Assembly (NCBI GenBank): GCA_030762895.1
Contig: CM061066.1
Span: forward strand, 115,662,715 to 115,726,714
Length of the DNA: 64,000 nt
Source of the DNA: Sophora flavescens
Taxonomy: Eukaryota > Streptophyta > Magnoliopsida > Fabales > Fabaceae
Direction: 5' to 3'
The translations under genes and the position numbers were made by a program. Every line of letters begins with the position of its first letter. Position 1 is the first letter of the stretch. The notes beneath the pieces were generated by a model. That model was given only the letters and a program-made list of their open reading frames with translations, ran no database searches and was not told where the DNA came from. Shown here piece after piece: positions 22,716-35,800 of the stretch.

Positions 22716-23028
22716 TGTTGGAATCCACCGTCCAAAGATAATCCACCGTCCAAAGGTTCATGGACTGTCATTAATGTTGGAATCCACCGTCCAAAGGTTC
22801 ATGGACTGTCATTAATAGTTTAGGAAATAGCCATTGTAAATTAATGAGGTTCATGTATTCTCTAGTCATGAAATTAGGAAATGTCTATAGGAAATAGGTG
22901 CCTCATTTATTTGTCTTGTAATTATCAGTTGTATTTAATTCTTCTAGTGTATAAATAGAATACCTCTATGCTGTGTGAAGGTAACACAAGCAATTCAGAA
23001 AATACTTGTTTTGTTCCTCCTTTCAATT
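22716..23028 (+). repeat. 5' LTR of copia D
   Basis: It begins with short tandem copies of a unit containing AATCCACCGTCCAAAG, then a larger direct repeat (GGTTCATGGACTGTCATTAA, twice). A TATAAATAG box is at about 22959. The partner at 26709-27039 has one more short unit. Confidence 0.9.
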
Positions 23029-23289
23029 TGGTATTAGAGCTCCCGACCCTGGGAGTCTCTGCCTCGGCCTTCATTGCTGAGTGACCTTAGGTGCCTTGCC
23101 TTCATTGTAGGACCTGTTTTGTCTTGTGCCTTCATTACATGTTCAGCACCTTCATTGTGCTTTATCTTTCTTAGTTATAGTACCCAAAGTCATCTTCACC
23201 ACAAACCCTCTTCTTTGTTGCTACCTTCATTGCAGCTTGTGTTTTTTACACCTTCATCGCACTCTTGGTTGTTATCACGCCTAACCATC

Positions 23290-26200
23290 ATGTCTAACAC
23301 TGAGATTACCAACATCTCAGCTATCACCCATTACTCTAGTAAGCAATCTTGCACTTCTTCAAATGGTGTAAATGATAAGAATCTATGTTCTTTATTTTCT
23401 CATGCTTCTGGTACTATCCCCGAGGATTTTTGGATTATTGATTCTGGTGCCACCGATCACATGACCTTTTGTTCTTCTCATTTTTCATCCTATCAAATCC
23501 CCATGGGTAGTCATCACATAACTGTAGCCGATGGCTCTCATACATCAGTTGCAGGATTTGGTAAAGTTAAACTTAGTCCTTTTCTAAATTTGCAAAATGT
23601 GCTTCATGTTCCTAAACTGTCATCTAACCTTCTTTCTATACATAAACTTATCAAAGACCTTAATTGCGCTGTAACATTTTTCCCTTCCCATCGTGTATTC
23701 CAGGACAATACTAGAGGGAAGATTATTGAAGTTGCCAAGGAACGGGGAGGGTTGTACTACCTTGAGATGGAAACTTCAGGTGGATCTGGTGTGAAGTTGC
23801 AACATTCCTGTCATCAATCCAAGTCTTGTTCCTCCCAAATTTGGCTCCAACATAATCGTCTTGGGCATCCCCCATTCACTCTACTTAAGTCCATGTTTCC
23901 TTCTTTGTTTTTGAATGAATCGGTTGAGTCCTTTCAATGTGATGTTTGTGAATTTTCCAAACATCATCGGGTAAGTTTTCCTTCAAGTGCTAAGAAAAGT
24001 GATGAACCTTTTTCTCTTATTCATACTGATGTTTGGGGTCCAGACATTTCCTAATATTTACGGTGCTAAATGGTTTGTGTCATTTATTGATGATTGCACT
24101 CGTGTTACTTGGATTTTTCTAATGAAAAATAAATCAGATGTGTACCATTTGTTTATCCAGTTTTATCATATGATTAAAACTCAATTTGATAAAACAATTA
24201 AACGTCTGAGGTCTGATAATGGTAGAGAGTATGTGAATCAAAATTTCTCCACCTTTCTTAAACAACATGGCATTGTTCATGAACTTACTTGTGTTGATAC
24301 CCCCAACAAAACGGGGTTCTTTGAAAGGAAAAATCGACACTTGCTTGAAATTACTAGAGCTTTATTGTTTCGGATGTCCTGTTCCAAATTCATATTGGGG
24401 GAAGTCTGTTTTAATTGCTGCTTATCTAATAAATAGAATACCCTCTAGAATCCTTGGTGGTTTGAGTCATGTTCATGTCATGAAAACATTTTTTCCATCT
24501 GTTCCTATTATGCAAAGTCTTGAATCTCGTGTTTTTGGTTGTGTTGCTTTTGTTCATGTCCATCGTCAGCATCGGGGCAAACTTGACCCTCGTGCTATTC
24601 AATGCTTGTTCATTGGTTATGCCCCTGACAAGAAAGGATACAAATGTTATCACCCTTCCTCCCGTCGAGTGTATGTCTCCATGGATGTCACCTTCCAAGA
24701 AAATCAATCATTCTTTAGTTCCTCTCAGCTTCAGGGGGAGAATAATACTTCTGATTTGGAAGCTGAGATTTTTTCAGAAGGCAGCATTCCCTTGCTCCAA
24801 TCTTCTGATATGCTCTCAGATACACAGGAATTAGCTCCTCAGACTAGAGCAAGCTCACCAAAACTGGTCTATCAAAGGAAGAAACACCCCTCCCTGGTCC
24901 AGCCGCAACCCCAAATATCTAAACCCATGGTAAGTATTGAAAACACTAGTCTCATTCATGTTGAATCTATTCCTTTCATTCATTCTGAACCTACTCCTTT
25001 GGATAATTGTGATCCTGACATTGATGATGACTTACCTATTGCTTTAAGAAAAGGAAAAAGATCTTGTGCTAAATACCCTATTTCCAAATTTGTTTCCACC
25101 ACAAACCTTTCTTTGCAGCACCAAAGCTTTATTGCAGTCATTGACTCTATCAGAATCCCTAGAACAGTACAAGAAGCATTGAAGGACAAGAACTGGGTTC
25201 AAGCCATGAATGAGGAGATGCAAGCTCTGGAAAGAAATGGAACATGGGAAATTGTTGAGAAACAAAAGGAAAAGAAACCAGTGGGGAGTAGATGGATCTA
25301 CACTGTAAAAGTACGGTCGAGATGGTACCCTAGACAGGTATAAAGCAAGACTAGTGGCAAAGGGATACACTCAGACCTATGGCATTGATTATGAGGAGAC
25401 ATTTGCTCCAGTGGCAAAGATGAACACTGTTCATATTTTACTCTCTCTTGCTGCCCACTCTGGATGGGAACTACACCAGTTTGATGTCAAAAATGCTTTC
25501 TTGCATGGAGACTTAGAGGAGGAGGTGTACATGGAGATTCCCCCAGGGTTTGGTCCCACAAGTGGAACAAACAAAGTTTGCAGATTGAGGAAGGCTTTAT
25601 ATGGGCTAAAACAGTCTCCCCGAGCATGGTTTGGAAGATTTACAAAAGCTATGGTGTTGCTGGGTTATAAGCAAAGCCAAGGAGATCATACACTTTTCTT
25701 TAAACATTCACAAGGAGGAAAACTGACTGTACTTCTTGTTTATGTTGATGATATAATTATTACAGGAGATGACCTAGTTGAGAGACAACTGCTTAAGGAA
25801 AAATTATTTGTAGAATTTGAGATGAAGGGCCTTGGGAAACTGAAGTATTTCTTGGGGATTGAAGTGGCCTACTCAAAACAAGGCATTTTCATCTCTCAAA
25901 GGAAGTATGTGCTTGATCTTTTGAAGGAAACAGGGAAACTTGGATGTAAACCTACAGGTGTTCCCATCGAGCAAAATCACAGGATGAGCACTGAAGAGGA
26001 GAGTGCCAAGGTTGACAAAATCCAATACCATACCAGAGACTTGTGGGGAAGTTGATTTACTTGGCACACACTAGACCAGATCTAGCATATGCGGTCGGTG
26101 TTGTGAGTCAGTTCATGCATGATCCGAGGGAGAGACACTTACAGGCTATAGAACGTATACTGCAGTATCTCAAAGCTACTCCAGGAAGAGGACTCTTGTT

Positions 26201-26576
26201 CAAAAAAGGTGGAAACTTGACTATGGAGGCTTATACAGATGCAGACTATGCAGGTTCGGTAAGTGATAGGAGATCCACATCAGGCTATTGCATGTTCCTA
26301 TGTGGGAACCTTGTTACTTGGAGAAGTAAGAAACAAAATGTAGTGGCTCGATCAAGCGCAGAGGTAGAATTTAGAGCTATGGCACAAGGAATCTGTGAAC
26401 TGTTGTGGATGAAAATAGTGCTCGATGACTTGAAGATAAAGTGTGAAGGTCCTATGAAATTGTTTTGTGATAATAAATCAGCTATCAGTATTGCTCATAA
26501 TCCTGTTAAGCATGATAGGACAAAACACATTGAGATAGATCGACACTTCATCAAGGAAAATTGGATAGTGGATTGA
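23290..26576 (+). pseudogene. Gag-poor pol of copia D
   Basis: The frame from the ATG at 23290 (MSNTEITNISAITHYSS) passes directly into protease (FWIIDSGATDHMTF, about 23430), NVLHVPKLSSNLLSIHKLIKD, the pre-integrase finger (QHNRLGHPPF, CDVCEFSKHHR) and integrase (HTDVWGP). Frame changes occur near 24045 and 24380. 24267-25343 holds the integrase tail and RT start. A frameshift near 25320 precedes 25354-26055 with DVKNAFLHGDLEEEVYM and VYVDDIIITGDD (about 25740). A further break near 26040 leads to RNase H (AYTDADYAGSVSDRRST, SSAEVEFRAMA, HIEIDRHFIKE), ending at 26574. No gag core or CCHC knuckle is seen between primer site and protease. Confidence 0.85.
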
Positions 26577-26708
26577 TAACAACAACCTACATTCCCTCTG
26601 GGCAGCAACTAGCAGATGTGTTAACAAAAGGTTTGCCAATGGATCGATTCAACCAACTTACTTGCAAGCTGGGAATGATTGATATCCATTCCCCAGCTTG
26701 AGGGAGAG

Positions 26709-27039
26709 TGTTGGAATCCACCGTCCAAAGATAATCCACCGTCCAAAGATTATCCACCGTCCAAAGGTTCATGGACTGTCATTAATGTTGGAATCCACTG
26801 TCCAAAGGTTCATGGACTGTCATTAATAGTTTAGGAAATAGCCATTGTAAATTAATGAGGTTCATGTATTCTCTAGTCATGAAATTAGGAAATGTCTATA
26901 GGAAATAGGTGCCTCATTTATTTGTCTTGTAATTATCAGTTGCATTTAATTCTTCTAGTGTATAAATAGAATACCTCTATATTGTGTGAAGGTAACACAA
27001 GCAATTCAGAAAATACTTGTTTTGTTCCTCCTTTCAATT
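26709..27039 (+). repeat. 3' LTR of copia D
   Basis: This is the 331-bp partner of 22716-23028. It has three short CCGTCCAAAG-type units before the long repeat where the 5' LTR has two. The GTTAC target copy follows at 27040. Confidence 0.9.
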
Positions 27040-27171
27040 GTTACCTATGCTCAACTATATAAACTGTAATCTTCATCTCTGTTGAATAGAGTAATCATAA
27101 TAACCCTCCCTCCCTCTCTCTCATTATTTCCCATGTCCCTGCACAAGTCTCTCTCAACCTATCCTCAACCT

Positions 27172-27308
27172 CTATTATTTCCCATGTCCCTGCACAAGAT
27201 CAGTGGGCAGATGTTTTGACAAAGCCCTTGTCAGAAGCTCGGTTCTCGGTACTTAGAAACAAACTCACAGTGTTTGACAAGCTCACACTTGCTCAATCAC
27301 CCTGAGTT
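27172..27308 (+). pseudogene. RNase H end of copia A
   Basis: A short frame encodes HVPAQDQWADVLTKPLSEAR and ends in TVFDKLTLAQSP, followed by a stop, the usual C-terminus of a copia RNase H. A purine tract and the 3' LTR of A follow. It proves that the pieces at 5225, 13806, 16704 and here belong to one original element. A 24-bp part (TTATTTCCCATGTCCCTGCA...) also occurs about 53 bp upstream. Confidence 0.75.
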
Positions 27309-27320
27309 TGTATGGGGGAA

Positions 27321-27518
27321 TATTAGAGATGTATTTGCAATTGTAGTAATTGGACTCAGGTCCATATAGGCCAGCTGTAATTCTGTTAAACAGTTACACT
27401 TGTAACTATCCCAGCTTTCAGTATAAATACTGATGAGCTACTCTGTAATCATTTGAGAATGAAATCAGAATTTCTATCACAGCTTTCTCTCTCAAATTCT
27501 CTCCTCTATCAATTCTAA
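27321..27518 (+). repeat. 3' LTR of copia A
   Basis: It matches the 5' LTR at 4995-5194 with about five substitutions by eye. The last bases are altered (TCTAA then AGGGAG, where the 5' copy has TCTAATA). It follows the GGGGGAA purine tract. Confidence 0.9.
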
Positions 27519-27620
27519 AGGGAGAAAATCACAAACACACGGGCATGGTTACAGGCGTAAAAACTAAAAAGTTTTCTAGTTAAAGGGGAATCATGTGGTG
27601 TTAAGTGAAGTATCACGCAC

Positions 27621-29794
27621 CAAGTTTCTGATATTAACATAACTGGTACGCATTTCTTGATCTGTAGAAAAAGTAAGCTTCAAATTTCCTTGACCAACTT
27701 CAAATCTAGACTTTTCACCACTTTGAAATGTATATACTGATGATCTGATGGAACCTGGATACAAGCAGAAAACATTTATCACAAAGTTCATGTTGTAAGC
27801 ATGGAAAGCAGACAACACTTGGTCAATAAATAATGAAGCAATCTATATTTGGACCTGTCCTTTTGGCAGCTGAGACAGTATATGTGCTAAAACCAAGAGG
27901 TGGTACAGAAACTGTAAATGCAAGCCAATACTTGGGTGTCTTGGATGGAGTTTGTCCCAAGTATGCCTTGACATAGTAGTTTCTTAAGCCAACATGGACC
28001 TCAGCCAGAGGAAGAAGTTGACATTCTATTTCTGTACCATTAGAGTCATGAACTGTAACATTGTCATCCATAACCTGCAGAAGTTTGTTATATTGAAAGA
28101 CATATTACTTGCCTCTACATGAATACACAGACATAGAGTAAACAATAACATAAACAGATCATAAATTACTAGCCTGTCTATGCAAGTACTATATATATGT
28201 TAATTTCTACTATTTAATGCTATAAGCATGATAAGACACAATGTGAAATATTTCTTTCTGAAATCTATGACCAGATACAACTTAAATCTATAAAAAACTA
28301 AAAAAACAGACATTTGATTCTACATGTTTATTCGCCATGCTATTACTACCGCTTTGAACCTGATGAGTGAAGCAGTGAGTCAACTTTTGCATAGCTTCTG
28401 ATGGGATGCTAGCATATTATATCTCTAGAAACATAAGTTTTCATTGTTTGGTAAACCCATTAGCATTTCTTCTAAAAATTGATTCTAATGTTGTCATGCT
28501 TTGAGAAGCATGTCAAGGGTAGTTTTTACAAGACATGTCTGCTTTTCATTTGTCTTTTCCTCTTGCCAAAGACATTCTTCATAATTGAACATTAAGAATG
28601 TGTTACGAGATTGTTATTAATAAAAATAAAAGTTCATAAGTGTAATAAGCTTCTTTATTTTTTATTTTATTTTAACCAAGCACTTGCTTCTACAAGCCAC
28701 TTTTGAGAAGTGCTGTCACCAAACAGCATTTTTAAACAATCTATGAAATTTTAAAAGCAGACTATCACTGTAGATTTTAAGAAGGAAATAGCAATTGTAA
28801 GACTTAAATGCCTATGTAGTGGGTTTAATAAATAAATAATTAAACAATAAGGGTTAAATCACAATTGGGTAAAGAAGGAGATGGTTTCTGAAAGCCCATA
28901 AACTTGATGGAAGTTAGTATATAAAATGGGTTATTTCCATAGTCCTGTTCCTGGCAATCTCCCTCACCATAACTCTGGCAATAAGGTATTCTCTTCCCCC
29001 TCACCATCACTAATGGAGAAGGAATAGTAAAGGAAACCGAGGAACTGAAATCGGTCTCACCCTCTTTGGGCAAATCAACAATACTGAGGAACTCTCTTCA
29101 AATCTAGCAATGGATAGAGGTAAGTAACCGTACTAATTCTTTGATAAGTTATTTGAAATTCTAAGATCCCTGATGTTGTAGTTGTAATGAGTCATATAAA
29201 CTACCACCTACAGCTATACCAAATAAGGTTTAACACCATACTATAGACATGCTAATACTGAAAGAACAAAATGAATAAAGATCGTAACAATTTTCTTTGT
29301 ATTAGTTTCAAATGCTCTCAGCACTGCCATACACTGGATTTAAGATAATCAAGAAATACTAGCATGACATCACTCACGGGAATTCGGATCACTTCATTCC
29401 TCCTCCAACCAAGAGAGTTGTAAACCACGATAGCCTAAATTCGGGAAGAGCTCATGAGTATATATAATTCAAAAATTAAATGGTTAGTAAAACAGAACAA
29501 AACATGTGATGACATAAACGCCTTTACCAAATTCTTTCCTTGAACCAGATCAACTTCCGATGCAGGACAGTAACTTATGTTCAGAAGTGGACACTGGAAA
29601 ATAAATTACAAAGGACAGATAACAAAACAAGCGGATTGTAAATGTCAAAAACCTCTACATCTTGAAATTGGTTATGATTATAAGAAATAATCAATAATAA
29701 AATTAAATGCTTACAAATACAAGTTATAACCTAACCTTCTTTATACACCTTCAGAATCTGTGGGTTTGATAACTATCCTATCTCAGCTCTCATC

Positions 29795-29825
<31 letters not shown>

Positions 29826-32800
29826 GAGGGAGAAAGAGAGGGAGAGAGGAAGAGAGAGAGGGAGAAGTAACATATAGATCTGAACATCGATTACTATATA
29901 ATAAGGCTAACAGGACTATAATGAAACCCAACACTGGAGATTGGATGGATAAATTATATATAATAATAATACAGACAAGGAAATTGCTGGAACAAGAAAT
30001 TATTATTGTTCAGAAAATCTCCCTTATAAGTCAACATGTTTTATGCATTAAATATGATAAGATAACCAATTTTTAAGTATCAACAACATATGCAAACATC
30101 AAAGCATGCTGAAAACTTGAGAAATAAAGGTATTTCTATCTATTGAACAGATGACTATAGGAACAGAATCCATAAAATAAAATCAAAAACCAGGTTTGCC
30201 ATGACATGCACTGTTATAAAATCTGAAATATCTCATAATACCTTTTTTACCTTAAGAGTATTTTATTTTTAGATTATCTTAGAATATCTCTTAGCATTTT
30301 TAAATATTTTATTCCATGATTTATTTTCTTATTAAATTGGGACTAGGATTCTACTATTAGCATAAATTAGACTTTAACTTGGTCTTTTGTATCACATTAC
30401 ATCACATAATCATTACATCAGATTAATATCAGCCTCATATTATTTTGAGTCTCTACTCTCTCTTTTTATCCTTTCTTACCTAAAATCCTCCAATCCAATA
30501 CACACTAGATGGTAATTGCCTAACAAGATAAGGAACTATAAATGATAAGACATAGTTTATAAAGAGCTATAAAGTGATGAGAAACAGTTAAGGCAAGGAC
30601 CATGCAGTCCATTCAGCAAGTAATGAAAAGAGTCAGCAAACTTAAAAACTCAAGAATCAAGATCATTTACTTGTTGAAACTTTGTAACTGGGTTCTGACA
30701 TCTAGTAAGCAACGTCGATTCAACCAAGCAAGCCAGTGATGATGAAACCAATTCCTCTGCCTGCACAAAGGCAATATGCAACTAGATAACTCGCTATCAA
30801 ATGGATATAACAATTACTTGAAGATAGATAAACAGATACTGCACCTCCTTGTAGCCTATTGACAATCGTTTAGAATAATCATTGGCCACATGCTGCTTTT
30901 CTGTGCCAGTGACTGCATCATGATGTTGGGCAATGGCCAAAGCATCAGCTAATGAGTCTGTATTTGGCCCTGAATTCATTCTCCCCCTAAAAAATTCTAG
31001 CTGTCTTGCAGCCTAATAATTTATTGATATAAAATAAATATCCTGACACAAGGGGATCAGAAGACTTTGATTACCTTATATAAACTAAATATATGAGTCA
31101 TACCAAATAATAGCCGCTCATTAATCTGACATAACGTTTGATAGCCGGCCTACTGGTAAAGTATCCTGTCCAGTAAGCATTTGCACGATCTGCGTAACTA
31201 GTATTTTTTCATGCATATAAAGAGATAAAACATTAAAGAAGAGAAAAGAAAAATCAAGAAATATGCAAATAGATCATGCAATAACTAACTATTAAACCCA
31301 CGGGAAGAAATCTTCAGTCTTGATTGGCCAGGATTTATTTGTAGCATATTTTGCATCGGTATATATGGATGGCGTAGAGTACAAAGCATTGACACGTCCA
31401 TCCTAAAGTTGTCCATCCAACAAACTTTAACAATTAGAGTTCATATTAACACTACGAATAACAACAGCAAGCCAAATTGTGGGTCAAAGCACAACCAAAT
31501 GAATTCTTTTTATCTAAGGAATACTAGTTGTTTTAACTTATAACTTTTAATCCTAGTCAGAAGACGAAAGTAAAAAAAATTTAAAAAATAAAACAAAACA
31601 CATCTGAGGACTGAGGAGACCTTTATTGACAATTTTTATCATCTTAATAATTGCAGCCAAGAATGCATGTCCAATAATGATTGTAGGGCTGGCTGGTTAC
31701 TGGCCTAAATTCTGTAAATGTAATCTCATGAAAAATACCAATATACTAATGTAAATTCATATTCACCTGGGACTCCAAAAAAAAAATCATGAAAACTGAA
31801 TTCTAAGTATTTCACAGGCATTATCTCACATTCTTCTGATTGTGAGAAAGTTACCTTATTAACATAATGAATAAGCTTGTCCAGCTGTCGGTACCATGTA
31901 TGTGCATACTGATACTTAAAATCAGTTCCCATTGTCCACATAATGTGATTTGTTCGAGTTATGTTTGCCTGAAAGTGAAACATCAGGCAACAATTTAAAT
32001 GAGATCCAGTATAAAAGCTGGTAAAAGTTCCTTCAAGTGTGAACTAAATACTAAATAGTACAATTAAAATTCTCACTCAAGTGTCAAGCTAAAAACATGT
32101 CATGTCAGTGTGGTTGAGATGGATTGCCGTTGAAGGAGGCAACAAACATCTTTCCAAAGCACCCATTTTAAGAAATTCTAAAGGATGATTACATGCGAAC
32201 ATTATAATCCAACATTTCACTAGACAAAAATTGGAATACTCTCTGTGTGTACTCTTTGAAGTGATATAATATATATCACTAGATAGTCTAAAGCAAACGT
32301 TACTCACTTTACAAAGATGATAACCCGAAAAGAACTGCAGTGAGCTTCCAAAAGAAACAAGCAAGTCATATTTTAGTTCCCACAAAAGGATAAATAATGA
32401 GCAAGGACTATGACATAATGAACAAGCCCACCATATAAGCTATAATACCAGTAGAACTGCTAGTTATAAATTATTGCCGATTAGAGCAACGGAAAGTCCT
32501 GCTCTCATCACTAGCCTTGAAAGAGACAAGAGAGGTGTATTTGAGATCCCACAAAAGGAAGAATAAAAAGCAAAGAATGTTACATTATGAGGCACCTCCA
32601 AATGAGCTATACTAGCAGAAAAACTGAGAGTTACAAAGCTGTAAGGTAGTGAAAAATGATTCCTTTTAGTAGCTAAAGACTAACCGCAGAAAGTTAAATA
32701 TATATATATATAAGATTAACCATCTTCATGTAAGGAAAACTGAAACACCCATCTCAAATTTGTTGGAGAAAATTAATTGTGGAATCCCAGAACAAAACTG

Positions 32801-35800
32801 ACAGGAGCTGGCTGCTCTACATTTATAAAAACTGAAGATGATTCTTTGCCCTATTGGCTACAAAATCAAAAGTGCATTGTTGCTATGTTACTTTTGGTTA
32901 ATGGTTTGCAGGAAGACAGAAGACTTAATTTAAGGAAGTAGAAATATCAATACAGATAACATGGGAACAAAAATAAAGATCAAATATTAGTTTAAACCAA
33001 ACTGAAAAACGGGAGTTAATTCAAGGAAATAGAAATATCACTATGATAGATAACATCGGTACAAAGATAAAGATCAAATATTACTTCAAAGAAAACTGAA
33101 AAAAGAGAATTAATTCAAGTAGGTAGAAATAACAATCTGATAGATAACATGGGCACAAAAATAAAGTTCAAATACTACTTTAAAGGAAAATGAAAGACAC
33201 CAACAATAAATATGAAGAAGGATAGAAAAATGGTAGTCATGAAATCTTTTGGCTGTTTTTACTTGTATTACTTTTGTGCCTTCTTTAAGAATGATATCTT
33301 GTCCTTGTCCCCTCCCACACACACACACATCTCTTTCATTCCTTTTTTACTTTTAAAAACCTTCTTCCTGTATCACAAAAATCATATAACTTCAGCAGTT
33401 TGAAGACACACTTGCTGAATTTACCTGTGATAAAGCAGCAGCAACAAAATCATTGACTCGATCTTGGACATTGTAATCAAACAAATCCACATTATCCTTC
33501 AGCAGAAAGTAATCAAAATTTAGCAGAGCAGAAAACCAAAACAATTATAATAATGATAATAATGATGTGTGATAGAAAAATTAACAAGCTCTTATAATAT
33601 TACTTGAACTATTGGTGAGGCATCATTAACTTCAAAGTAAAATCCAGAAGGTGGCTCATAATTCTCAGGGAACGCACCAGCAAAGATCTTGAAGAACACA
33701 AAGGCAAAACAGAGACACGTGAGAAAATTAAAAGAAACATATAGTTTTAGAGAAACCAATCATATAAAAAAAAATACAACCATACAAATATCAAAAGAAA
33801 GAAAGAAATAATTCTAGACAGTCACCTGGGCAGATGAGCCAAGGCTCTTACTACCCTGCCAGATAACCTCCAGACTCTTCTCCTTTTTGCGCTTAGCCCT
33901 ATCTTGGTAATCGATCCGACCAAAGAAAAGTGAGTCAAAGCCAACCTGTATCCAAGCTAGAACTAGTTGATAGCCCACAAAGAAAATAGTACTTGTGACA
34001 GTTATTCTTCTGCAAATATTTTAATGACAAGATTTTATAGTTGAAGATCTAAGCCATACTTCAGCTCCCAATAAGTAAGCCTGGACAGCAGAATGTCCAA
34101 AGGGATCAATTTGCCAACCAATTCTAGGAGTCACACCAAACTCCTCTTTTAGAAACCGATGTCCAAGGGTAGTTTGATCAATCATGTCTATGTAATGAGT
34201 TGCCGCCTCATCATGCATACACATGCCCCCATTTCTGGATTGAGGAGAAAATAAAGGAAAGAAATAACATCAATACACAAATACTAGAAGAGAAAAGAAT
34301 ATAAAAATGGAGAGAGATATTAGATGTATCTTTTTGAACCCTCACAAACATGAAAATGACTTTGTTCCTAATTACAGTGAAATTTTCATCAGAAACGTAA
34401 TTTACATGAACTCCAGTTGACCAGAACGAGCGAATTGCTTAACTAAATCTTGAATAGCTTCACTCTGATCTTTCCACCATCGCTGGAAAAAGGCCTGCAT
34501 TGAAAGTGAAAGAAATAATCATAATATAAGTTAAAGAAAAGGTCCAAATTATAAAATGAATACACAGTTACATGTGATGCTCAAATATATAAATAGTGTC
34601 ATAGAAGGAATACTAAACAGGAAGTGCGTGAGATAAACATAATTTTACAGTACAAAGAAGAAATTCAGGTATCCATGGAGTTTAGAACTTGGTCGTCAGG
34701 GGCGGCACCCCTTGTATTGATGGGGTAGTTACAGCTACCCAAAAATTCTAAAAGTCAAGTATTTTATATGTAATTTTTTCTAAAATAATAAATTCTTTAA
34801 ATCGGCACCCTAAATAAAGTATTGTTCTTCTTTGGACTCCTTGATGTCGATGTAAATCTTCTAGTTCTGTTCCTGTTGGTGGTTGACAACTCCTCAAGCT
34901 TCCTTGATATACCTATCTACCAATTTCATAAGCATTGGCAAGCCTATCAGACTGAAGTGCCATGTTGATCTAGGACACAGCAGTTCCTAAATAACATTCA
35001 AGCAAGCTTTAAAATAAGTCCATATTTTCAAATTCATTCTAGGGATCCCATATATAGACCAATTATAAATAAGACAAAGTGGTAGGGCAGTTTCAAAAAG
35101 TTGCTATTCCATGGTTCTGTCAGATTTTCTCATTTTCTTGGTATCCTTATTTGTCAATGTCAAAAGCATTTGCTATCAAACATACTTACTGTGGGAGCTA
35201 CATTAATATGTTTGGAGCATGGCAGGGAGATGTTAGATATAAACACTGCTACTGGAAGATATGAGGAGAAGGAAGGAATGATCTTTAAAAGGAAATGAAA
35301 TGCTTTGTTTGTCAGATGCTACCCAGAGGGAAAAGAAGGATGCAAAGCAAATTGAATCTTGGAACATCACTACTACATTGGACCCAAAAGGACCAATTTT
35401 TTCAGCTACATATTCTCCTTTACACAAGCACTAGCACATGAATCCAAAAACCAGTGTCAAATGATCAAGACATAAAGTGGGGAAAACCAGTTATCTTACT
35501 TGCTCAACGTAGATAAATTTTCTGTTCTTGTCAGCCAAGAGAGCATGAACTAAAGAATCCAGCACATTTTGCACACAAGCCCCCTAGATGAAAATCAAGT
35601 CCATGAATTAGTAGAATCTATCTATAGACACATTGTTGAATGAGTTCTGTTATTTGGACATCACAAATTTGACAACAACTCAACACGTGTTAATGATATT
35701 CAAAATCATAATTAATGACGTGTTGAGTTTGGTTAACAGATACACTAACATTGGGTAACTTCATTGACCAAAATTTTGTACATTATTACTCTTCTACTGC

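Larger units (their letters stand above)
22716..27039 (+). mobile_element. Copia retrotransposon D, nested in the 3' LTR of C
   Basis: A plus-strand element with LTRs at 22716-23028 (313 bp) and 26709-27039 (331 bp), both starting TGTTGGAATCCACCG and ending CTTTCAATT. The primer site TGGTATTAGAGC follows at 23029, and a GAGGGAGAG purine tract precedes 26709. The perfect 5-bp target duplication GTTAC is at 22711-22715 and 27040-27044. The LTRs differ by one extra 18-bp CCGTCC repeat unit plus about four substitutions by eye. The interior is only 3.7 kb because the gag core is absent. Confidence 0.92.
18090..27170 (+). mobile_element. Copia retrotransposon C, without 5' LTR, joined to A and holding D
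   Basis: A plus-strand copia element related to E (50866-55913). Its gag begins at about 18090, in frame with RNase H of A; no 5' LTR, primer site or leader is present. Pol runs to 22591, followed by a purine tract (CAAGGGGAC) and the start of a 3' LTR at about 22605 (AATAGAGTATATAGG, compare AATAGAGTATAAG in E). That LTR is cut at 22715 by element D and resumes at 27045. Its end is uncertain, within about 27115-27170, because a 24-bp stretch (TTATTTCCCATGTCCCTGCA...) is repeated there. About 60-70 codons of RNase H of A are missing at the insertion. Confidence 0.78.
4995..27518 (+). mobile_element. Copia retrotransposon A, outer shell of a nested pile
   Basis: Plus-strand Ty1/copia element in intron 16 of gene 1, antisense to the gene. 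Its LTRs are 4995-5194 and 27321-27518, about 200 bp each, opening TATTAGAGATG; the 5' copy ends TCTAATA, an inverted repeat of the start. The primer site TGGTATCATAGAGC begins at 5195 and a polypurine tract (GGGGGAA) lies just before 27321. The interior should be about 5 kb but is 22 kb because of copia B (5992-13805, itself holding a LINE), a hAT-like element (15867-16695), and copia C with copia D (about 18090-27170). The order of A's own pieces is gag, protease, integrase, RT, RNase H start, then the RNase H end at 27172-27305. The LTRs differ at about 5 positions by eye. The target duplication is unclear (ACGGG before, AAGGG-like after). Confidence 0.9.
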
